Assembly (NCBI RefSeq): GCF_040529065.1
Contig: NZ_CP132343.1
Coordinates: 62,001-126,000 of the forward strand
Direction of reading: 5' to 3'
Source: Xanthomonas sacchari
Lineage (GTDB): Bacteria > Pseudomonadota > Gammaproteobacteria > Xanthomonadales > Xanthomonadaceae
DNA length: 64,000 nt
The position numbers and the translations under genes were made by a program. The notes below the pieces were generated by a model. The model was not told the DNA's origin and did no database searches. It was given only the letters and a program-made list of their open reading frames with translations. The first letter of the stretch is position 1, and each line of letters opens with the position of its first letter. Shown here piece after piece: positions 1-9,134 of this stretch.

Positions 1-1
1 C

Positions 2-55
2 CGCGTGTTCCATGCCGGCAGCGGCGAAGGCTGGGCGGACGGCGGCGACGTGTGA
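2..55 (+). CDS. C-terminal fragment of an unidentified protein
   Basis: Read from base 2, the plus strand gives 17 residues (RVFHAGSGEGWADGGDV) followed by TGA; the rest of the gene lies outside the window. The composition is typical of a coding sequence here, but the piece is too short to assign to a family. It converges with the lipoprotein operon that follows on the other strand. Confidence 0.4.
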   Translation, partial: RVFHAGSGEGWADGGDV

Positions 56-110
56 ATCGCGGCACTGCCCGTCCCCGCCAAACCTGACGGAGACGGGGCA
101 TGGCGCCGGC

Positions 111-770
111 TCAGTCGGTGCCGTACTTCGGGTTGTAGGGGCCGTACAACAAGCCGCCAGGGTGACCGGCGGACAGCAGACGCTGGCTGGCCACGTTCCC
201 CATCTGATGCCCTTGGTCGGTGACTTGGTTGACGACCTGATTGATCGCAGCCGTCACCAGCATTCCGACCAGGCCGCCCCCGGCGTTGTTCTGATTTTCG
301 CCGCTCGACGCCTGTGCCTGGCCCTGCCACAGCACTGTCCCGGTGCGCAGATCCACCAGCTTGGCGTTGGCCGAGACCACGACCACGCTGTTGATGATCT
401 GGTAGACGGCACCGTACTTTTCCACGGTGATGTACAGCGCCGCGTCGGCCCCGAAGATTTCCCGCAACTTCTCCGGAGACACCGCCTGTGCTTCATCCGC
501 CACGGCGATGCCGTTCTGCTTGAAGGTCTCGTAGACCGGCGCCACCGGCATCACGTAGTAGCCCGCTTCGGCCAGCGGCAGCGTGGTGACCGACAGCACG
601 CTCAGGCTGGCGTTGACGTCCGGGGCATGGCTGACCGGCGGCAGGACCAGGATCGACCGCGGCTTGCTGGCCTTGTACGCGCTGTAATCGCGCGACATCG
701 GCTGCGTCGCACAGGCGCTCAGCAGCAGACCGAGCACGGCCACACAGGCCATTCTTGCGACGTTCTTCAT
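111..770 (-). CDS. DUF799-family lipoprotein (GNA1162-like)
   Basis: 219 residues. An N-terminal signal peptide ends in a lipobox (LLSAC, Cys20), so the protein should be a lipid-anchored envelope protein. The rest resembles the DUF799 family, whose best known member is the Neisseria surface lipoprotein GNA1162: a LVLPPVS stretch near residue 43, then a compact alpha/beta domain ending in a Gly-rich tail. It is the last gene of a three-gene operon; its ATG overlaps the TGA of the DUF4810 gene by 4 nt (ATGA), which suggests translational coupling. In Neisseria and elsewhere DUF799, DUF4810 and CsgG-like lipoproteins are encoded together. The role of the trio is not established; an envelope complex is a reasonable inference. 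Confidence 0.85.
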   Translation of the reverse strand: MKNVARMACVAVLGLLLSACATQPMSRDYSAYKASKPRSILVLPPVSHAPDVNASLSVLSVTTLPLAEAGYYVMPVAPVYETFKQNGIAVADEAQAVSPEKLREIFGADAALYITVEKYGAVYQIINSVVVVSANAKLVDLRTGTVLWQGQAQASSGENQNNAGGGLVGMLVTAAINQVVNQVTDQGHQMGNVASQRLLSAGHPGGLLYGPYNPKYGTD

Positions 771-1162
771 TGCGTGCTCCTCGCATTGCTGGCGTTATTC
801 AACAACAGATCGATGTAGGTGCCGGACTCGGGGTATTGCGTCTTCTCGGCGAGGAGCTCCTGCTGCGCTTTGGCATCGTTGCCGGTTTCGGCGTACAGCA
901 TGCCCAGATGCGCCTGCAGTCCCGGCGGCGGCCTGCGGTTGGCGGCCTGCATCACCTGCAGGTCCTTTTCCAGCGCCTGGATCTGCTGTTCCGGGCTACC
1001 GCCCTTGAAGTGGCTGTAGACCTGATCCTGGTAGCTGCCCCACTGGTAGAGCGAGGCGCTCTGGTGGGCGCAGCCGACCAGCGCGAGCAGGGCGCAGGTG
1101 CCGAGCCAGAACCGCGTGCGGACATTGAGAGTATTCATGTGCGAGGGTCCGTTGCGGGTCAC
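767..1162 (-). CDS. DUF4810-family lipoprotein
   Basis: 131 residues from a GTG start whose GTGA overlaps the stop of the upstream CsgG-like gene; GGAAG lies 8 nt before this GTG, a better ribosome site than that of the in-frame ATG at 1138. The signal peptide has lipobox LVGC (Cys31 from the GTG). Beyond it is a short TPR-like helical region (residues ~45-125) with the YQWGSY segment typical of DUF4810. It is the middle gene of the CsgG-like/DUF4810/DUF799 lipoprotein operon and probably partners its neighbours in the outer envelope. If translation begins at the ATG the protein is 123 residues. Function unknown. Confidence 0.8.
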   Translation of the reverse strand: MTRNGPSHMNTLNVRTRFWLGTCALLALVGCAHQSASLYQWGSYQDQVYSHFKGGSPEQQIQALEKDLQVMQAANRRPPPGLQAHLGMLYAETGNDAKAQQELLAEKTQYPESGTYIDLLLNNASNARSTQ

Positions 1163-1833
1163 TTGACCGGCTTCCAGGCGCCGGAGTCGATCGCGGCGGT
1201 GAGATTGTTGACGGCCTCGCGGATCGCCAGATCCAGGACTTTGCCGTTGAGCGTGGAGTCGTAGCTGGAGGTCCCGCCGAAGCCGACGACCTCGCGGTTG
1301 GACAAGGTGTACTCGCCGCCGCCCTGCACCGAATACACCACTTCGGACGTCGCGCTATCGACCACGTTCAGGCTGACCTTGGCGTAGGCCTGCTGCTGCT
1401 TGCCGCGGCCGAGAATGCCGAACAGCTGCGTATCGCCGGTCTCCTTGCGGCCGAACTCGGTCACGTCGCCGGTGACGACGTAGTCGGCACCCTTGAGTTG
1501 CTGCGCCTGGCCCTTGATCTGCGCTTCCTGCTTGATCTCGCCCATGTTGTCGCGATCCAGCACACGGAAACGATTGGTCTGCTGCAGATGGGTGATCAGG
1601 ATGGCCTTGGCCTGGCTGCCCAGGCGATCCGCACCATCGGAAAACAGACCGCGCATGAAGGACGAGCGGTTGTCGAACTTGCCCACCGCGATCGGCGCTC
1701 GCGCGCCGGCATAGGGAACGCTCGCCGCTGCCACGGTCTGCGGCCTGACGCTCTGATGGGTTTCGGTGGCACAACCGGCCAAGGCCAGTGCGATTGCCAG
1801 CCCGGTGGCTCCCTTGATCACAACATTCTTCAT
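1159..1833 (-). CDS. CsgG/HfaB-family lipoprotein
   Basis: 224 residues. Lipobox LAGC (Cys21) after a short signal peptide, then a CsgG-type fold: APIAVGKFDNRS near residue 48, a conserved region around GADYVVTGDVTEFG, and a C-terminal helix LDLAIREAVNNLTAAI. CsgG itself forms the outer-membrane secretion pore for curli; this protein is shorter than CsgG (~277 aa) and no curli genes are near, so a pore role is not assumed. It is the first gene of the operon, with AAGGGG as ribosome site just before the ATG. Its partners DUF4810 and DUF799 follow with 4-nt overlaps, so the three products are probably made together. Confidence 0.85.
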   Translation of the reverse strand: MKNVVIKGATGLAIALALAGCATETHQSVRPQTVAAASVPYAGARAPIAVGKFDNRSSFMRGLFSDGADRLGSQAKAILITHLQQTNRFRVLDRDNMGEIKQEAQIKGQAQQLKGADYVVTGDVTEFGRKETGDTQLFGILGRGKQQQAYAKVSLNVVDSATSEVVYSVQGGGEYTLSNREVVGFGGTSSYDSTLNGKVLDLAIREAVNNLTAAIDSGAWKPVK

Positions 1834-2341
1834 TCATTACCCCTTGTTGGTGCAGCGACGAAAAAAAGGTTTGCCGGCGCTCAGCCACAGGCATGCGCGG
1901 ACATCGCGCATGGCCCCCATGCACGCCCTTGGCGAACGTCGGCAAACAGAACAGCAGACATGCGATGTCGGTCCATGACCATCCTGCGCAGTGCAGGGAA
2001 AGAAAGATCCATGTCGTCCCGTCGACACAGCGAGACCTAGCCAGTTGTCCTAGATCGGCAGCGTCACCAGAAACTTTAGGGCGCAGTGGCACGAACGCAT
2101 CAACCCGCACCGGCGCATCGCGGGTGCTTCTTGCATGCCGACCCGAGGCTTAGATGCGAAGCGGCGGGCGCGCATGGGCTTGCGCGCACCGGCAAATCGG
2201 ATTCGGCCCGATCCCGCACCGCGCCTCCGAGCCCCAGGCTGTGCAGCGAGCGACATCGGTGCGCCACGACGCGGACACCCCGGATTCCCGGACGCTCCCG
2301 TCCAACACGTGTTGGCGGCCCTTTGCGTCGGGAGAATCCTC
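1834..2341. other. divergent intergenic region, no gene seen
   Basis: About 500 bp between the leftward lipoprotein operon and the rightward C80-like gene. Open frames here are shadows with arginine/proline-rich translations. The promoters of both transcription units must lie in it, but no convincing -35/-10 pair or operator was recognised. Confidence 0.5.
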
Positions 2342-2860
2342 ATGCTCATTTATGTCGGCCTGGACGGCGATCAAGCGGATCAGCGCGGCGCCAAGCTGAA
2401 GGCCCTGCAATCCCACTTCGGCGAAACCCAGTCGCATGCCTTGACCCTGCTCGATGCGACGTCGCTGTCGCCCAGCAACAAGACGCGCGGCAAGCGCCTG
2501 GTGATCAATTCGCACGGCAACGTCAACGTCTTTGCCGGGCTGACGCCGGAGGCGTTCCTGCAGCAACTTTTGAACAAGGGGCTGGGCAAGGACTCGTTCG
2601 AGGAGATCGTGCTGATGGCGTGCCAGGTCGGCGCACAGAGCCAGACCAACTCCATCGCCAACAACTTCGCCAAGGACCTGAAGCGCTTGCTGGTCGGCCA
2701 CGGCATCCTCGCCAAGCTGTATGCGCCTCGCGGCACCCTGACCTATGTCGTGCACACCGAGCAGAAGCTGGGCCAGACGTTCTACGTGGTGGACAGCATG
2801 CATATCGCCTGCCCAGAGCGTAACTATCCGCTGGCCGAAGGCCTGCTGTTGGTGCAGTAA
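2342..2860 (+). CDS. C80-like (clan CD) cysteine peptidase, stand-alone
   Basis: 172 residues. Start chosen at ATG 2342 because GGGAGAA lies just upstream; the open frame continues further 5' but reads as non-coding. The protein shows the two hallmarks of the RTX-toxin self-processing protease (MEROPS C80, clan CD): a His motif RLVINSHGN (His58) followed by FAGLTPEAF, and a Cys motif IVLMACQVG (Cys94), at family-like spacing. In MARTX toxins and TcdA/B this domain is activated by inositol hexakisphosphate and cuts the toxin. Here it is almost the whole protein, with no signal peptide and no toxin domains. It could be a cytoplasmic regulator, an effector, or a relic. The family assignment rests on motifs seen by eye. 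Confidence 0.6.
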   Translation: MLIYVGLDGDQADQRGAKLKALQSHFGETQSHALTLLDATSLSPSNKTRGKRLVINSHGNVNVFAGLTPEAFLQQLLNKGLGKDSFEEIVLMACQVGAQSQTNSIANNFAKDLKRLLVGHGILAKLYAPRGTLTYVVHTEQKLGQTFYVVDSMHIACPERNYPLAEGLLLVQ

Positions 2861-2872
2861 GACCGTATGCAG

Positions 2873-2898
2873 AACGCCCCGCAGATGCGGGGCGTTTT
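2873..2898 (+). terminator. Rho-independent terminator of the C80-like gene
   Basis: Perfect 10-bp stem (AACGCCCCGC / GCGGGGCGTT) with a 4-nt AGAT loop, followed by T residues, 12 bp after the stop codon. It lies between converging genes, so the hairpin may also serve the leftward RpiB-like gene, though the T tract is on the plus-strand side. Confidence 0.85.
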
Positions 2899-2927
2899 GC
2901 GAACAGCGCCCGGGCATCTAAACGACC

Positions 2928-3584
2928 TTACGCCGCGGCGGCCTCGGCCTTGCCCAGCACGCCGGCGACGAAGGCGCGCAGCTCGGCGTCCTTGGCGTTG
3001 TCGAAGAAGCACTGCTGGAAGCGCGCGCCGCCCACGGCCTGCTTGACCAGTTCCGGGTCCAGCGCGCGCAGGCCGTCCAGGTAGGACTTGGCCAGGGCCT
3101 GCTTGACCTGGGTCAGGATGCCGGCATTGGCCTGCTGCGATTCGCGGCGCTCGGCCGGGTAGCCCATGCCGCGCTCGCCGCTGAAGGCCTTCTCGAAGAT
3201 GTAGCGCACGTTGATCTCCGCGCCCCAGCCGTAGCCCTTGGCGAAGGCCAGCGCCAGCGCGTTGCCGTTGTTGACCTGGGCGAACAGGTAGGCGTCGGTC
3301 GGCTCGATGCAGTAGCCGCAGAACACGCCCGGGTGCGCGTTGAGCGACATCATCGCGCCCTGGCCGGTGCCGCAGCCGGCGACCACGAAGTCCACCGCGC
3401 CGGCGTTGAGCAGCAGACCGGCGCAGATGCCCAGGTGGATGTAGGTCAGGCGGTGGTCGGCGTCGCCGTCCATGCCGACGTTGAACACGCTGTGGCCCTG
3501 GGCGGCGGCGACGTCGTTGAGCTGCTGCAGGATCACCGGGTTCTTGGTGGCCTGGCTGAACTCGTTCATTAGGGCGATTTTCAT
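2928..3584 (-). CDS. RpiB/LacA/LacB-family sugar-phosphate isomerase
   Basis: 218 residues from ATG 3584, which has AAAGGA 6-7 nt upstream; the longer open frame runs through the promoter-proximal repeat and is rejected. It belongs to the RpiB/LacAB isomerase family: an N-terminal strand MKIALMNEF, and an active-site segment VVAGCGTGQGAMMSLNA with the family's catalytic Cys. It is longer than typical RpiB (~150 aa) because of a C-terminal helical extension. It lies downstream of kduI and kduD in the same direction, the arrangement seen in pectin/hexuronate operons of other bacteria, so it probably isomerises a uronate-derived ketose rather than ribose 5-phosphate. The substrate is inferred, not shown. 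Confidence 0.8.
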   Translation of the reverse strand: MKIALMNEFSQATKNPVILQQLNDVAAAQGHSVFNVGMDGDADHRLTYIHLGICAGLLLNAGAVDFVVAGCGTGQGAMMSLNAHPGVFCGYCIEPTDAYLFAQVNNGNALALAFAKGYGWGAEINVRYIFEKAFSGERGMGYPAERRESQQANAGILTQVKQALAKSYLDGLRALDPELVKQAVGGARFQQCFFDNAKDAELRAFVAGVLGKAEAAAA

Positions 3585-3657
3585 GGGGGGTCCTTTGGGG
3601 TGGGGGATTGTTGGTGGGATAGATCTGGTTGGGATGAGAGAGGTCGGCGGTGGTCGT

Positions 3658-3702
3658 ACCCTCATCCGCCCTTCGGGCACCTTCTCCCGAAGGGAGAAGG
3701 GA
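3658..3702. repeat. intergenic palindromic repeat after kduD
   Basis: A CCCTCATCCGCCCTTCGGGC core followed by CTTCTCCC-GAA-GGGAGAAG, a perfect 8-bp hairpin at 3681-3699. This type of palindrome is dispersed in many proteobacterial genomes. Here it sits 6 bp past the kduD stop, between kduD and the isomerase gene, and could stabilise or attenuate the mRNA. Confidence 0.65.
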
Positions 3703-3708
3703 CGGCAG

Positions 3709-4464
3709 TTAGCGGGCGAGCCAGCCGCCGTCGACGGGGATCACGGTGCCGTTGACGTAGTCCGAGGCGCTGCTGGCCAGGAACACCGCGGTGCCGCCCA
3801 GGTCTTCCGGCACGCCCCAGCGGCCGGCGGGGATGCGGTCCAGGATCGCCTGGTTGCGTGCGGCGTCGGCGCGCAGCTGCGCGGTGTTGTCGGTGGCCAT
3901 GTAGCCCGGGGCGATGGCGTTGATGTTGACGCCCTTGGCGCCCCACTCGTTGGCCAGCAGGCGGGTGATGCCGGCGATGCCGGACTTGCTGGCGGTGTAA
4001 GAGGGCACGCGGATGCCGCCCTGGAACGACAGCATCGACGCGATGTTGATGATCTTGCCGCTGCCCTGGGCGATGAAGTGGCGGCCGGCGGCCTGGCACA
4101 TGAAGAACGCGGACTTGATGTTGACGTTCATGACGTCGTCCCAGTCCTGCTCGCTGAAATCCACCGCGTCGGCGCGGCGGATCAGCCCGGCGTTGTTGAC
4201 CAGGATGTCGAGGCGGCCCAGGCCGGCCAGGGTCTCGTCGAGGATGCGCTGCACCGGCTCGATGCTGATCAGGTTGGCCTCGATGGCGACGAAGCGGCGG
4301 CCCAGCGCGGTGACCTTGGCCTCGGTCTCGGTGGGCGCGGCGATGCCGGCGGCAGCGATGTCGGCGCCGGCCTGCGCCAGCGCCACGGCGATACCTTGGC
4401 CGAGGCCGGTGTTGGCGCCGGTGACCAGGGCGACCTTGCCTTCGAGACTGAACGGGTGGGTCAT
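3709..4464 (-). CDS. kduD: 2-dehydro-3-deoxy-D-gluconate 5-dehydrogenase (KduD)
   Basis: 251 residues, full length for KduD. It is a classical short-chain dehydrogenase: NAD-binding TGANTGLGQGIA at ~15-26, NNAGLIRR at ~90, catalytic Ser/Tyr/Lys with SYTASKSGI near 155, and the C-terminal GTVIPVDGGWLAR. KduD reduces 5-keto-4-deoxyuronate-derived 2,5-diketo-3-deoxygluconate to 2-keto-3-deoxygluconate (KDG) with NADH, after KduI. It follows kduI by 61 bp on the same strand, and an operator-like sequence lies upstream of kduI. KDG would next be phosphorylated by the PfkB kinase encoded at 50.9 kb. Confidence 0.93.
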   Translation of the reverse strand: MTHPFSLEGKVALVTGANTGLGQGIAVALAQAGADIAAAGIAAPTETEAKVTALGRRFVAIEANLISIEPVQRILDETLAGLGRLDILVNNAGLIRRADAVDFSEQDWDDVMNVNIKSAFFMCQAAGRHFIAQGSGKIINIASMLSFQGGIRVPSYTASKSGIAGITRLLANEWGAKGVNINAIAPGYMATDNTAQLRADAARNQAILDRIPAGRWGVPEDLGGTAVFLASSASDYVNGTVIPVDGGWLAR

Positions 4465-4525
4465 TGCGTGGACTCCTTGAGGGACTGCGGACGACGGGAA
4501 TGGGAGCGGCGCGCGGGACGGCGGC

Positions 4526-5536
<1,011 letters not shown>

Positions 5537-5929
5537 CTAGTCGGGCGGCAGCGGCTCGCCTACGTCGATGCGGTTGCCGTCGGGGTCGGCGAAGACGAAG
5601 CAGCGCAGGCCGAAATCGGCATCGCGGAGTGCCTTGATGATGCGCACGCCCTGCGCCTGCAGGCTGTCGTACAGGGCCGTGGCGTCGTCGACGATCAGGT
5701 GGGCGACGTTGCTGGTGCTGCCGCGGTGGTCGGGGCGCAGGGTCAGGTGCAGTTCGGCGGCGTCCTTCTTCAGGATCACGAAGCCGACCGGGCTGCCGTT
5801 CTGGAACACGCTGCGGAAACCCAGGCGCTCGGTGTAGAAGGCGACGGCGCGGGCGATCTCGGCGACGGGCACGGTCGGCGCCAGGCGGCCGAAACGGACC
5901 GCGACGGGGGCGGGGATGGGGGACGACAT
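5537..5929 (-). CDS. VOC-family (glyoxalase/bleomycin-resistance-like) protein
   Basis: 130 residues with GAGGAG 8 nt before the ATG. It has the paired beta-alpha-beta modules of vicinal-oxygen-chelate proteins: VPVAEIARAVAFYTERLGF near residue 20, VAHLIVDDATALYDSL at ~75, and the C-terminal FVFADPDGNRIDVGEP. The family covers glyoxalases, dioxygenases and antibiotic-binding proteins; the length and FADPDGN motif fit small bleomycin-resistance-like dimers. It lies between kduI and the LacI-type regulator on the same strand but more than 100 bp from either, so it may not belong to the uronate pathway. Substrate unknown. Confidence 0.75.
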   Translation of the reverse strand: MSSPIPAPVAVRFGRLAPTVPVAEIARAVAFYTERLGFRSVFQNGSPVGFVILKKDAAELHLTLRPDHRGSTSNVAHLIVDDATALYDSLQAQGVRIIKALRDADFGLRCFVFADPDGNRIDVGEPLPPD

Positions 5930-6052
5930 GGCGAAGGCTCCTCGCAGGAAGGCCGCGCGGTCCGCGCGGGCGGTGCCGGAACGGAGCGGGCCTTCGATGG
6001 GCGGAGCGGTGTCCGCACGGTCGCCGGGCAGTCTACACCGGCCGCGGCGGGC

Positions 6053-7156
6053 TCAGTCTTCCGGCGGCTGGCAGGAGTCGCGCACGATCAGGTGCGGGCG
6101 CACGCTGGCCACCGCCAGCGATGGCGTACCCTCGGGCTGGATCAGCATGGCCGCGGCGGTGCGGCCGGTGTCGCGGGTGTGCCGGCGCACCGAGGTCAGC
6201 GACGGCCACAGCCGCGAGGCCAGCGGGCTGTCGTCGTAGCCGATGATCGACAGCTGGCGCGGGATGTTGATGTTGGCGCGCAGCGCGACCTTGTATACGC
6301 CGGCGGCCATCTCGTCGTTGCCGGTGAAGATCGCGCTGGGCCGCTGCTTGCCCAGCAGCAGCTTTTCCGCCGCGGCCACGCCCGATTCGAAGGTGTAGCC
6401 GGCCTCGACGATGCGCGCCGGCGGCAGCTCGATGCCGCGCCGGGTCAGCGCGTCGATGAAGCCGGCGGTGCGCTCGTGCGCGGAGCGGTAGGCGCTGGGG
6501 CCGGTGATCAGGGCGATGTCGCGGTGGCCCAGCGACAGCAGGTAGTCGGCGGCCTCGGCGGCGCCGTCGCGGTCGTGGGTGACCACCATCTGCGAGGTGT
6601 CGTCCAGCGGCAGCGAGGCGATGCGGGTGTAGCGCACGCCGATGCCGGCGAGCATGTCGGCCAGCGCCTGGTCCTCGGAGGCGCGTGGCACCAGGATCAC
6701 CCCGTGCAGCTTCTGCTGCTGCACGAAGCGGCGCACGCCCTCGATGTAGCCGGGACTGCGACTGTCGCAGGGGTGCACCACCAGCTCGAAGCTGGAGCCG
6801 CGCAGCGCGTCCAGCGCGCCGTACTGCATGTCCACGATGTACTGCGCGGTGGGGTTGTCGTAGACCATGCCGATCAGGAACGAGCGGCGGAACGCCAGCC
6901 CGCGCGCCAGCGGGTCCGGCGCGTAGCCGACCTCGCGCATCAGCGCCTCGACCTTCTCGCGGGTGTCTTTGCGCACCAGCGGCGAGTTGTTGATGATCCG
7001 CGACACGGTCTTCTTCGACACCCCGGACAGGCGCGCGATGTCGTTGATCGTCGCGGCCTTGCCGTGGGCGGAAGCGGGAGCATCGGCGGGGCGGGGCTTG
7101 TTCGGCGCCATGGACGGAAAACCGGACGAAAGAGAGGGGATTCTACTGGGTGTCAT
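6053..7156 (-). CDS. LacI-family transcriptional regulator
   Basis: 367 residues from ATG 7156, preferred because GGAG lies 5 nt upstream; ATG 7111 is an alternative. The N-terminal helix-turn-helix is clear (ATINDIARLSGVSKKTVSRIINNSP at ~35-60). A periplasmic-binding-protein-like sensor domain follows (FLIGMVYDNPTAQYIVDMQYG; GVILVPRASED; ITGPSAYRSAHERTAGFIDAL; IFTGNDEMAAGVYKVALRANI), ending in the LTSVRRHTRDTGRTAAAML dimer helix. It sits between the kduI operon and the TRAP operon, whose promoters share an identical operator-like sequence, so it probably represses both and responds to a KDG-pathway intermediate. Neither target nor ligand is shown by the sequence. Confidence 0.88.
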   Translation of the reverse strand: MTPSRIPSLSSGFPSMAPNKPRPADAPASAHGKAATINDIARLSGVSKKTVSRIINNSPLVRKDTREKVEALMREVGYAPDPLARGLAFRRSFLIGMVYDNPTAQYIVDMQYGALDALRGSSFELVVHPCDSRSPGYIEGVRRFVQQQKLHGVILVPRASEDQALADMLAGIGVRYTRIASLPLDDTSQMVVTHDRDGAAEAADYLLSLGHRDIALITGPSAYRSAHERTAGFIDALTRRGIELPPARIVEAGYTFESGVAAAEKLLLGKQRPSAIFTGNDEMAAGVYKVALRANINIPRQLSIIGYDDSPLASRLWPSLTSVRRHTRDTGRTAAAMLIQPEGTPSLAVASVRPHLIVRDSCQPPED

Positions 7157-7319
7157 GCTCGCTCCAGCGTACGGTCACGGAACCGGGGTAAACGCAGCGC
7201 GTCGGCGCCGACCCGACCCGGCCTGGCGCCAGTGTCGACGCCAGGCGCCTGCCGCGCGGAGCGGCGTGCGTTTCACGCCGGTGGCGCGCCATGACGCGAC
7301 CCGGCGCCGCCTGCCCGGC

Positions 7320-8603
7320 TCAGGCGCGCAGCGCGCGCGGCAGCCACAGCGACAGCTCCGGGAAGAACGCCACGATCAGCAGCACGCACAGCGCCGCCAG
7401 CCAGAACGGCCAGATGGTGCGCATGCTCTGGGCCACGGTGATCTGCCCGATCGAGGTGCCGATGAACAGCACCGAGCCCACCGGCGGGGTGATCAGGCCG
7501 ATGCCGCCGGCCAGCACCATCACCAGGCCGAAATGGATCGGGTCGATGCCGTAGGCCTTGGCCACCGGCAGGAAGATCGGCGTGCAGATCAGGATCTTCG
7601 GCGCCAGGTCCATGAACATGCCCAGCAGCAGCAGCATCACCACGATCATCAGCAACACGGTGTGCTGGCTGTGGGCGATGGACTGCAGGAAGTGCACCGC
7701 CGCCGCCGGCACCTGCAGGTAGGCCAGCAGCCAGCCGAACACCGCCGCGGTGGCGATCACGAACAGGATCACCCCGGTGGTGCGTGCGGCATGCGTCACC
7801 GCGCCGAAGAACTCGGCCCAGCGCAGCTGCCGGTACAGCAGCGCAGTGACCAGCAGCGCGTACACCACCGCGATCGCCGCGCTCTCCACCGCGGTGAAGA
7901 TGCCGGCGCGGATGCCGACGAAGATCAGCGCGACCAGGCCCAGGCCCGGCAGCGCCCCGACCAGGCGCAGCGCCACCGCGCGCCAGCCCGGGAATGCCTC
8001 GGTGCCGTAGCCGCGCGAGCGCGCCACCGCGTAGCCGGTAATCATCATCGCCGCGGTCATCAGCAGCGCCGGGACGATGCCGGCGGCGAACAGGTCGGCG
8101 ATCGACAGGCCGCCGCCGGCCGCGGCCGAGAACAGGATCAGGTTGTGCGAGGGCGGCACCAGCAGCGCCACCAGCGCCGCGGTCATGCTGACGTTGACCG
8201 CGTAGTCGCGGTCGTAGCCGCGGTTGATCATCTGCGGAATCATGGTGCCGCCGACCGCCGAGACGTCGGCGATGGCCGAGCCGGACACGCCGCCGAAGAA
8301 CAGCGAGGACAGCACGCTGACCTGGCCCAGGCCACCGCGCATGCGCCCGACCAGCGAGGACGCCAGCGCGATCAGGCGGTCGGAGATGCCGCCGCGCAGC
8401 ATCAGTTCGCCGGCGAAGATGAACAACGGGATCGCGATCAGCGACGCCGAGCCGCTGCCGGCGGAGATCTGCTGCACCAGCACCACTGCCGGCAGGTCCA
8501 GATACAGCAGCGTGGCCAGCGCCGCCGCGCCCAGCGCATACGCCACCGGCACGCCGATCAGCAGCAGCACCACGAACAATCCCAACAGGATGGCGATGGC
8601 CAT
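7320..8603 (-). CDS. dctM: TRAP transporter large permease (DctM)
   Basis: 427 residues from ATG 8603, with GGGGAGGAA upstream and 2 bp after the dctQ stop. It is a full-length DctM/SiaM-type permease with about a dozen hydrophobic segments, starting MAIAILLGLFVVLLLIGVPVAYALG. Conserved features are SASLIAIPLFIFAGELM, SGSAIADVSAVGGTMIPQM, and LITPPVGSVLFIGTSI near the C-terminus. Such permeases import carboxylates with a Na+ gradient. With DctQ, DctP and a 2-keto acid hydratase in one operon controlled by the same operator as kduI, the likely substrate is a uronate or a related sugar acid. Confidence 0.92.
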   Translation of the reverse strand: MAIAILLGLFVVLLLIGVPVAYALGAAALATLLYLDLPAVVLVQQISAGSGSASLIAIPLFIFAGELMLRGGISDRLIALASSLVGRMRGGLGQVSVLSSLFFGGVSGSAIADVSAVGGTMIPQMINRGYDRDYAVNVSMTAALVALLVPPSHNLILFSAAAGGGLSIADLFAAGIVPALLMTAAMMITGYAVARSRGYGTEAFPGWRAVALRLVGALPGLGLVALIFVGIRAGIFTAVESAAIAVVYALLVTALLYRQLRWAEFFGAVTHAARTTGVILFVIATAAVFGWLLAYLQVPAAAVHFLQSIAHSQHTVLLMIVVMLLLLGMFMDLAPKILICTPIFLPVAKAYGIDPIHFGLVMVLAGGIGLITPPVGSVLFIGTSIGQITVAQSMRTIWPFWLAALCVLLIVAFFPELSLWLPRALRA

Positions 8604-8605
8604 GC

Positions 8606-9130
8606 TCAGTTCCTCCCCACGGTGGTGCCCGGGCGCAGCACCCGCCAGGCCTGGTACAGCGCGAACACGCTCATCAGCGCGCCGCCGATCGACAGCGGCA
8701 GGTAGTTGATGCTCTGCGGCATCTGCGCGCCGGCCATCTTGATGTCCAGCCCGTCCAGCAGCAGCACCGCGCCCCACCAGGCGATCACCGCGCCGATCGC
8801 CGCCACCAGCAGCGGGCGCAGCAGGTCGATGAAACGGCGCAGGTTGGCGTGCAACGTCTCGGCCAGCAGGAAGAAGCCGAAGTGGCGGCGGGTGTGCACG
8901 CCGGCGGCGGCACCCAGGCTCATCGCCGTGCTCAGCAGCAGCAGCGTCACCGGCTCGGTCCAGCTCGGCGAGTCGTTGAGCACGTAGCGGGTGAACACCT
9001 GCCAGCCCTGCACCACCACCAGCCCGAGCAGGGCGGCGGCGGCGAGGCCGATGGCGAGGTTGGCGATCCGGTCCAGCAGCCGCTGCAGCGGCGGCACCGG
9101 GAGGGCGGGGTCGTGGTCGTTCATCGGCAT
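8606..9130 (-). CDS. dctQ: TRAP transporter small permease (DctQ)
   Basis: 174 residues from ATG 9130 (a second ATG, 9124, is two codons in). It has four hydrophobic helices and the DctQ hallmarks VFTRYVLNDSPSWTEPVTLLLL and GVHTRRHFGFFLL. It is the partner membrane subunit of DctM. The gene is packed between dctP (stop 4 nt upstream of this start) and dctM, consistent with one mRNA and a stoichiometric complex. Confidence 0.88.
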   Translation of the reverse strand: MPMNDHDPALPVPPLQRLLDRIANLAIGLAAAALLGLVVVQGWQVFTRYVLNDSPSWTEPVTLLLLSTAMSLGAAAGVHTRRHFGFFLLAETLHANLRRFIDLLRPLLVAAIGAVIAWWGAVLLLDGLDIKMAGAQMPQSINYLPLSIGGALMSVFALYQAWRVLRPGTTVGRN

Positions 9131-9134
9131 GGGC

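Noticed and set aside
66-100. Imperfect hairpin after the first gene fragment
   Set aside because: A bulged TGCCCGTC/GACGGGGCA stem with a long loop and no T tract; too weak for a terminator.
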